This document shows, in pieces, positions 60,127 through 64,000 of a DNA stretch of 64,000 nucleotides (within the stretch, counting starts at the first letter, position 1; every line of letters begins with the position of its first letter). The notes beneath the pieces were generated by a model that saw nothing but the letters and a program-made list of their open reading frames with translations, had not been told where the DNA came from and ran no database searches. This DNA is from Maricaulis sp965228215 (GTDB lineage Bacteria > Pseudomonadota > Alphaproteobacteria > Caulobacterales > Maricaulaceae). The translations under genes and the position numbers were made by a program. The stretch is from positions 2,294,001 to 2,358,000 of the forward strand of contig OZ245800.1 in assembly GCA_965228215.1 (NCBI GenBank), given 5' to 3'.

Positions 60127-60786
60127 CTAGGCGCTTTGGGCGTGTTCGGCGTTGGCGCAGCCGGTTACGCTGATGTCCTCGATCTTCAGGTGAAGATAAT
60201 CCGGCTCTGACGCTTCCAGGATCTGGCGCGTGGCGAAACCCCAGGCGACAGCGGCGCAATCGCAGCCGGCCTCGCGCGCGGCCTCGATATCGCGGACCTC
60301 ATCGCCAATGGTGAGGGTGCGTTCAGGCGTGACGCCGGCTTTTTTCATCACCTTGCGGAAGACGGACGCCTTGCCGAAAAGAGCGGCGCCGCAGGCATAT
60401 TGCGAGAACAGGCCGGCCGTGTCGGGGCCCAGGACCTCACGCACGGCGGTTTCACCGTTGGAGCTCACGATGGCCAGGTCGAGGCCGGCTTCGTGCAGGC
60501 GATGCAATTGCGCCTCGATTCCCTCATAGAGAGCGATCTGGTCGACATTGTCGGCCGCACGCTTGCGCACATCGGCGGCAATGAAGGGGAGTTTCCAGCC
60601 AGGGATTTTCAGTTCGTCCATGATCGCCTTGGGCGGTAGTCCGCGCAGGGTCTCGGCACGTGCCGCGCAAATCGGTTCGAGATCATGCTCGCGCACAACC
60701 TCGTCCAGCGCCGTCCGGAACCAGGTCAGGCTGTCGGCAAGAGTGCCGTCGAAGTCGAAAATCACCAGGTCGTAACGCCGTGACAC
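60127..60786 (-). CDS. HAD-family phosphatase (Gph-like)
   Basis: A 219-residue haloacid dehalogenase-fold hydrolase. Motif I is VIFDFDGTLADS, motif II the Ser/Thr in LAIVSSNGE, and motif IV TLTIGDEVRDIEAAREAG. The cap insert (about residues 20-85) suits the phosphoglycolate-phosphatase group. GTG 60786 is chosen because family proteins begin just before the DxD motif. Substrate unknown. Confidence 0.88.
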   Translation of the reverse strand: MSRRYDLVIFDFDGTLADSLTWFRTALDEVVREHDLEPICAARAETLRGLPPKAIMDELKIPGWKLPFIAADVRKRAADNVDQIALYEGIEAQLHRLHEAGLDLAIVSSNGETAVREVLGPDTAGLFSQYACGAALFGKASVFRKVMKKAGVTPERTLTIGDEVRDIEAAREAGCDCAAVAWGFATRQILEASEPDYLHLKIEDISVTGCANAEHAQSA

Positions 60787-61005
60787 GATACTCGTCCGTC
60801 CCCTTTGCCCGGTGATTGCCTGTCTCCTCGGCAAGTGTCCGGGATGTCCCTCATTGCGCGGTCAACACTCCGTGCCGGATTTTCCGGCAACCGGCAAGAC
60901 CGTAAACCTCTCAGATTCGCGCGCCGGTTGCACCCGGTTTGCGAGTTGAGATGATCTGCCCGAGAGCCCTTAGCGTATGTAGGGTGAATTGGGGAGAATA
61001 GTTTC

Positions 61006-61755
61006 ATGAACTGGATACGTAGTCTGGCGGTCGCTAGTGGCGCCATCGCACAGATCGCCTTCGGCGCCATTCCGTTCGCCATGCAATGGCCGGACACCGT
61101 GGCGTCCCGCTCGAATGCCATCGACTCGCTGATCACGCCCGCCACCTATGCCTTCTCGATCTGGGGTCTTCTGTTCGCCGGCCTGATCCTGTTCTCGATC
61201 TACCACGCCATTCGCGGCGCACATCCGCCGCTGCAGCGGATCGGCTGGCTCGCGGCGATCGCGATGTGGGGAAATGCGATCTGGGAAATCTATGTCCCCC
61301 TGGAAGGCTTCACCTTTGTGAGCGTCGTGATCATTTTCGGCAGCTGGCTTTCCCTGGTGGTGCTTGGTGAACGTGCCGTCGCCGATGGGGAGACCAGTCT
61401 CATCGACAAGATTTTCCGTTTGCCGCTCTTTGCGCTGACGGGCTGGTTGACGGCGGCATCGTTCGTAAACCTCCAGGTCGCGGCGATTTCGTCTGGACTG
61501 CCCTGGCTGGGCGCGGGTGGCGTGCCGCAGGCGGTTTTTGTTCTCGCACTGGCAACGGCGACTGCGTCGCTGCTTGTCTGGCGGTGGGCGTCGCTGAGTC
61601 TGGCCGCGGCCTTCGGCTGGGGCCTCGCGGCGATCTGGGTCGCCAATAATGAGCGTGGCGAAATGCTGGTCGCCAGTCTTGCCCTGGGCGCGCTCGGCGT
61701 TCTGGCGCTTGCGTGGATAACCGGCCTTCTCCGGCTGCGGCGGCAAACGAGCTGA
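61006..61755 (+). CDS. TspO/MBR-like membrane protein
   Basis: A 249-residue polytopic membrane protein. The N-terminal half (SLITPATYAFSIWGLLFAGLILFSIYHAI) resembles tryptophan-rich TspO/MBR relatives, with later helices such as SLAAAFGWGLAAIWVANNERGE. It is longer than canonical TspO (about 160 residues). The ligand, if any, is unknown. GGGGAG precedes ATG 61006. A terminator follows. Confidence 0.65.
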   Translation: MNWIRSLAVASGAIAQIAFGAIPFAMQWPDTVASRSNAIDSLITPATYAFSIWGLLFAGLILFSIYHAIRGAHPPLQRIGWLAAIAMWGNAIWEIYVPLEGFTFVSVVIIFGSWLSLVVLGERAVADGETSLIDKIFRLPLFALTGWLTAASFVNLQVAAISSGLPWLGAGGVPQAVFVLALATATASLLVWRWASLSLAAAFGWGLAAIWVANNERGEMLVASLALGALGVLALAWITGLLRLRRQTS

Positions 61756-61778
61756 TCCTTGCTGCCATTGCAAACAAG

Positions 61779-61808
61779 AAGGGCCCCGCCAGACGGCAGG
61801 GCCCTTTT
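61779..61808. terminator. Bidirectional terminator between the TspO-like gene and ald
   Basis: AAGGGCCC pairs with GGGCCCTT; the inner GCC/GGC pairs extend the stem past one mismatch. TTTT follows on the plus strand. It lies between two genes that converge here. Confidence 0.82.
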
Positions 61809-61828
61809 CTCTTGCGCGTTGGTCCGCC

Positions 61829-62947
61829 CTAGATCGAGGTCAGCCAGTCGGGCTTCACGAAGGGCAGGCCCAGATCGTCGGCAACCGATTTATAGGTGAT
61901 CTCGCCGCCGGCGACGTTAAGGCCGCGGGCCAGATTGGCATCGTCATTGAGGGCGTTCTGCACGCCCTTGTTCGCGATCGCGAGGGCGAAGGGCAGGGTG
62001 GCATTGTTCAGCGCAAAGGCGGAGGTGCGGGCATAGGCGCCCGGCATGTTCGCGACGCAATAGTGTACGACACCGTCGATATTGAAGGTCGGGTCATCGT
62101 GCGTGGTGGCTTTCGAGGTCTCGAAACAACCGCCCTGGTCGATGGCGATATCGACGAGCACGGCCCCATCGCGCATCTCGGACAGCATGGCGCGGCTGAC
62201 CAGTTTCGGCGCGGCAGCGCCCGGGATCAGCACGGCGCCAATCACCACGTCAGCCTCGCGCACGGCGGCGTCGAGTGCGGCCTGCGTGGAATAGGCCGTC
62301 TTCACGGCGCCGGCAAACTGGACGTCCAGCTCGGCGAGGCGCGCATTAGAGCGGTCGAACACCGTCACGTCGGCGCGGGCGCCGATGGCCATCTCGGCCG
62401 CATGCGTGCCAGCGACACCGCCGCCGATGATCACGACCTTGGCCGGCAGCACGCCCGGCACACCGCCCAGCATCAGGCCGCGGCCGCCCTGTGCCTTCTG
62501 CAGGCAGTGAGCGGCGACCGAGACGGACATGCGGCCGGCGACCTGGGACATCGGGGTCAGCAGGGGCAGGCGCCCGGCATCATCGGTGACGGTCTCATAG
62601 GCGATGGCCGTGCAGCCGGACTTGCGAAGGCCCTCGGCCTGGATCGGATCGGGTGCCAGGTGGAGATAGGTGTAGAGAATGTGGTGCGGCTTCAGCATGG
62701 CCGTCTCGACCGGCTGGGGCTCTTTCACCTTCACGATCATCTCGGCGCTGTCGAAGACGGCAGCCGCGTCCGGCAGGATGCTGGCGCCTGCCGCGACGAA
62801 GTCCTCGTCGCTGCAGCCGATGCCTTCACCGGCCGTGGTTTCGACGACCACTTCATGGCCGGCCCGGACGAGTTCGGCGACGCTGTTCGGCGTCAGGCCG
62901 ACACGATATTCACGGACCTTGATTTCCTTGGGGACACCGATGCGCAT
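61829..62947 (-). CDS. ald: Alanine dehydrogenase
   Basis: A 372-residue NAD-dependent enzyme that interconverts alanine and pyruvate plus ammonia. The start MRIGVPKEIKVREYRVGLTPNSVAELVRAGHEVVVE is diagnostic, the NAD fold shows VVIIGGGVAGTHAAEMAIGARADVTVFD, and VDIAIDQGGCFETSKATTHDDPTF is conserved. ATG 62947 is backed by GGGAG. It diverges from an Lrp-type regulator across about 210 bases, the usual arrangement for Lrp-controlled ald. Confidence 0.97.
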   Translation of the reverse strand: MRIGVPKEIKVREYRVGLTPNSVAELVRAGHEVVVETTAGEGIGCSDEDFVAAGASILPDAAAVFDSAEMIVKVKEPQPVETAMLKPHHILYTYLHLAPDPIQAEGLRKSGCTAIAYETVTDDAGRLPLLTPMSQVAGRMSVSVAAHCLQKAQGGRGLMLGGVPGVLPAKVVIIGGGVAGTHAAEMAIGARADVTVFDRSNARLAELDVQFAGAVKTAYSTQAALDAAVREADVVIGAVLIPGAAAPKLVSRAMLSEMRDGAVLVDIAIDQGGCFETSKATTHDDPTFNIDGVVHYCVANMPGAYARTSAFALNNATLPFALAIANKGVQNALNDDANLARGLNVAGGEITYKSVADDLGLPFVKPDWLTSI

Positions 62948-63031
62948 GATTTCTCCCGCTAATCGATCTGGTGGCGAAGATCCTGCGCCGGGGCGCCAGG
63001 ATTGCCGGATTGGTTTCGAACATTTTTCAAT

Positions 63032-63067
63032 TTTCTCGCCCAAGAGCTTGAACTATCGTGCGAGAAA
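63032..63067. promoter_or_regulatory. Inverted repeat between ald and the Lrp regulator
   Basis: TTTCTCGC (63032-63039) and GCGAGAAA (63060-63067) are exact inverted copies separated by 20 bases. They lie 85-120 bases from the ald start and 92-127 bases from the regulator start. Lrp octamers often bind spaced, loosely palindromic sites, so this is a candidate operator for one or both genes. Confidence 0.5.
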
Positions 63068-63158
63068 TGCGAATTGAGCCGCGGTATATACGTAAAAAAA
63101 CGACGAAGCCAGAAGATTATTCTATCGCCCGGACCGGGCTGCGAGAGGAGATTGCGAC

Positions 63159-63635
63159 ATGCGTCTGGATTCCGTGGATATCTCCATCCTGACCGAATTG
63201 CAGGACAATGGACGTCTGACGAATGCGGAGCTTGCCGAGCGGGTCGGCCTGTCTGCCTCCGCCTGCCACCGGCGCGTGAAGACACTGGAGAGTGCCGGCG
63301 TCGTCGACCGTTATGTCGCCATTCTGTCTGAGGAAGCGCTGGGGCGTGGCATCACCGTCTATGTCCAGGTCACGCTGGATAATCAGAAACGCGAAACCCT
63401 GCAGGGCTTCGAGGATGCCGTGACCCACGTTCCCGAGGTGATGGAATGCTATCTGATGAGCGGCGAGGCGGATTACCTGGTCCGCGTCCTGGTGCGCGAC
63501 GCCAATGACTATGAACGTGTCCACCGGGAAGTCCTGTCGGCCCTGCCGGGCGTGGCGCGGCTCAATTCCAGCTTCACAATCCGCCGTGTCTTCTCGCGGA
63601 CGACCATGCCGGTCCCCGACGAGGTCAATGTCTGA
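63159..63635 (+). CDS. Lrp/AsnC family transcriptional regulator
   Basis: A 158-residue regulator. The N-terminal helix-turn-helix is DISILTELQDNGRLTNAELAERVGLSASACHRRVKTLESAG and the C-terminal RAM effector domain begins VYVQVTLDN, continuing to VTHVPEVMECYLMSGEADYLVRVLV. Lrp-type proteins respond to amino acids. Divergent from ald, so it most likely controls alanine use and itself. Not the global Lrp by context. Confidence 0.95.
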   Translation: MRLDSVDISILTELQDNGRLTNAELAERVGLSASACHRRVKTLESAGVVDRYVAILSEEALGRGITVYVQVTLDNQKRETLQGFEDAVTHVPEVMECYLMSGEADYLVRVLVRDANDYERVHREVLSALPGVARLNSSFTIRRVFSRTTMPVPDEVNV

Positions 63636-63732
63636 CCCGATCCCGGCCCAGTCGGACACAGACTGTTTCCGGAACCGGCCTTAATCGGGCGAATGGCCGG
63701 AACTATATCCAGCGCAACACAAGGAGCTTGTC

Positions 63733-63831
63733 ATGCGCTGGAGCAGTCTCATTCTCTCGATCGGAATTCTCGCCGTCTCGGTCGGCGCGCTCATGATCGC
63801 CCCCGACCAGTCCTCACTCTATCTGAGCTGA
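63733..63831 (+). CDS. Very small membrane peptide
   Basis: A 32-residue frame (MRWSSLILSIGILAVSVGAL then MIAPDQSSLYLS) with one membrane helix. AAGGAG stands 6 bases before ATG 63733. It ends 14 bases before the next gene's start, suggesting an operon. Too short for family assignment. Confidence 0.5.
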   Translation: MRWSSLILSIGILAVSVGALMIAPDQSSLYLS

Positions 63832-63845
63832 TCAGGAGGTCTGCG

Positions 63846-64000
63846 ATGTCCGACATCCGTATCAGTCTGGAGGAAACCGGCTCGAAGGGCCGTTACGTCG
63901 CGCATCTGCCTGGCAGTGATGCCGAGGCAGAGATGACCTATTCCCGTCTTAGCGCGACCCGGATCATCGTTGATCACACCGGTGTGCCCGACGCGTTCAA
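63846..64000 (+). CDS. GNAT-like acetyltransferase (Acetyltransf_CG type, cut by window end)
   Basis: The first 51 residues, MSDIRISLEETGSKGRYVAH then LPGSDAEAEMTYSRLSATRI and IVDHTGVPDAF, are readable. The pattern GRYV..AEMTYSRLSATRIIVDHTGVPDAFRG matches the short YidJ/Acetyltransf_CG group, whose acetyl-CoA site (RGRG-I) should lie just beyond the window. AGGAGG precedes ATG 63846. Confidence 0.8.
   Translation, partial: MSDIRISLEETGSKGRYVAHLPGSDAEAEMTYSRLSATRIIVDHTGVPDAF

Overview
The window is chromosomal DNA of a GC-rich, flagellated alphaproteobacterium, most likely from the Caulobacterales/Maricaulales (Maricaulis- or Hyphomonadaceae-like) branch. The support is the linkage of fliQ-fliR-flhB with a CckA-type hybrid kinase, recA and alaS; a TTAA-N7-TTAA (CtrA-type) box upstream of flgB-flgC-fliE; an alphaproteobacterial GTTC-N7-GTTC LexA box upstream of recA; the ATP-synthase zeta inhibitor gene beside purC/purS; a radC-map pair; a TonB-dependent receptor of about 1000 residues; and many secreted peptidase-like lipoproteins. 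Genus is inference. No phage, plasmid, IS transposase, CRISPR array or rRNA operon was seen; gene density is high and most genes are housekeeping.

Layout. 1-12.3 kb: flagellar export and rod genes (partial fliO divergent from flgBC-fliE; fliQ-fliR-flhB-cckA), interrupted by a di-heme MauG-like lipoprotein with Ig-like repeats and two tandem DUF885 lipoproteins. 12.4-18.7 kb: recA, alaS, two small hypotheticals and NADP isocitrate dehydrogenase. 18.8-26 kb: an amidoligase-family gene divergent from a secreted protein made of two copies of an unrecognised domain, trmJ, small membrane proteins, and an MBOAT / SGNH-like / methyltransferase operon. 26.3-31.7 kb: rpsD, a small lipoprotein, a G-rich repeat cluster, a BolA-aldo/keto reductase-Grx4-DUF427 operon, a YHS protein and an M28 peptidase. 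31.7-40 kb: purL, purQ, purS, purC, the zeta subunit, a thioredoxin-like protein, a PPOX/SnoaL pair, a GIY-YIG nuclease gene framed by 30-bp inverted repeats, and purB. 40-50.9 kb: RDD membrane protein, threonine synthase-like enzyme, VOC protein, YtcJ-like amidohydrolase, radC, map, a second M28 peptidase, thioesterase, sfsA, a CinA-N-like protein and a TIGR02466-type oxygenase. 51-57.5 kb: a von Willebrand A protein, a secreted hypothetical, a TonB-dependent receptor with a long upstream region, and tRNA-Leu(UAA). 57.6-64 kb: an AlkA-like glycosylase, small membrane proteins, nitronate monooxygenase, HAD phosphatase, TspO-like protein, alanine dehydrogenase divergent from an Lrp regulator, and a GNAT gene cut by the window end.

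Themes. Cell-cycle control (CckA) and flagellar export genes are physically linked. Exported degradation is prominent (two DUF885, two M28, one YtcJ-like amidohydrolase), together with a TonB receptor and alanine dehydrogenase, which fits a peptide-scavenging marine heterotroph. I found no clear-cut new defence or secretion system. The best candidates for undescribed biology are the GIY-YIG gene with its inverted-repeat frame, the roughly 49-bp G-rich repeat cluster with a perfect 24-bp hairpin, the duplicated-domain secreted protein opposite an amidoligase gene, and the MBOAT/SGNH/methyltransferase operon. Three convergent gene pairs share a single CTAG as both stop codons.
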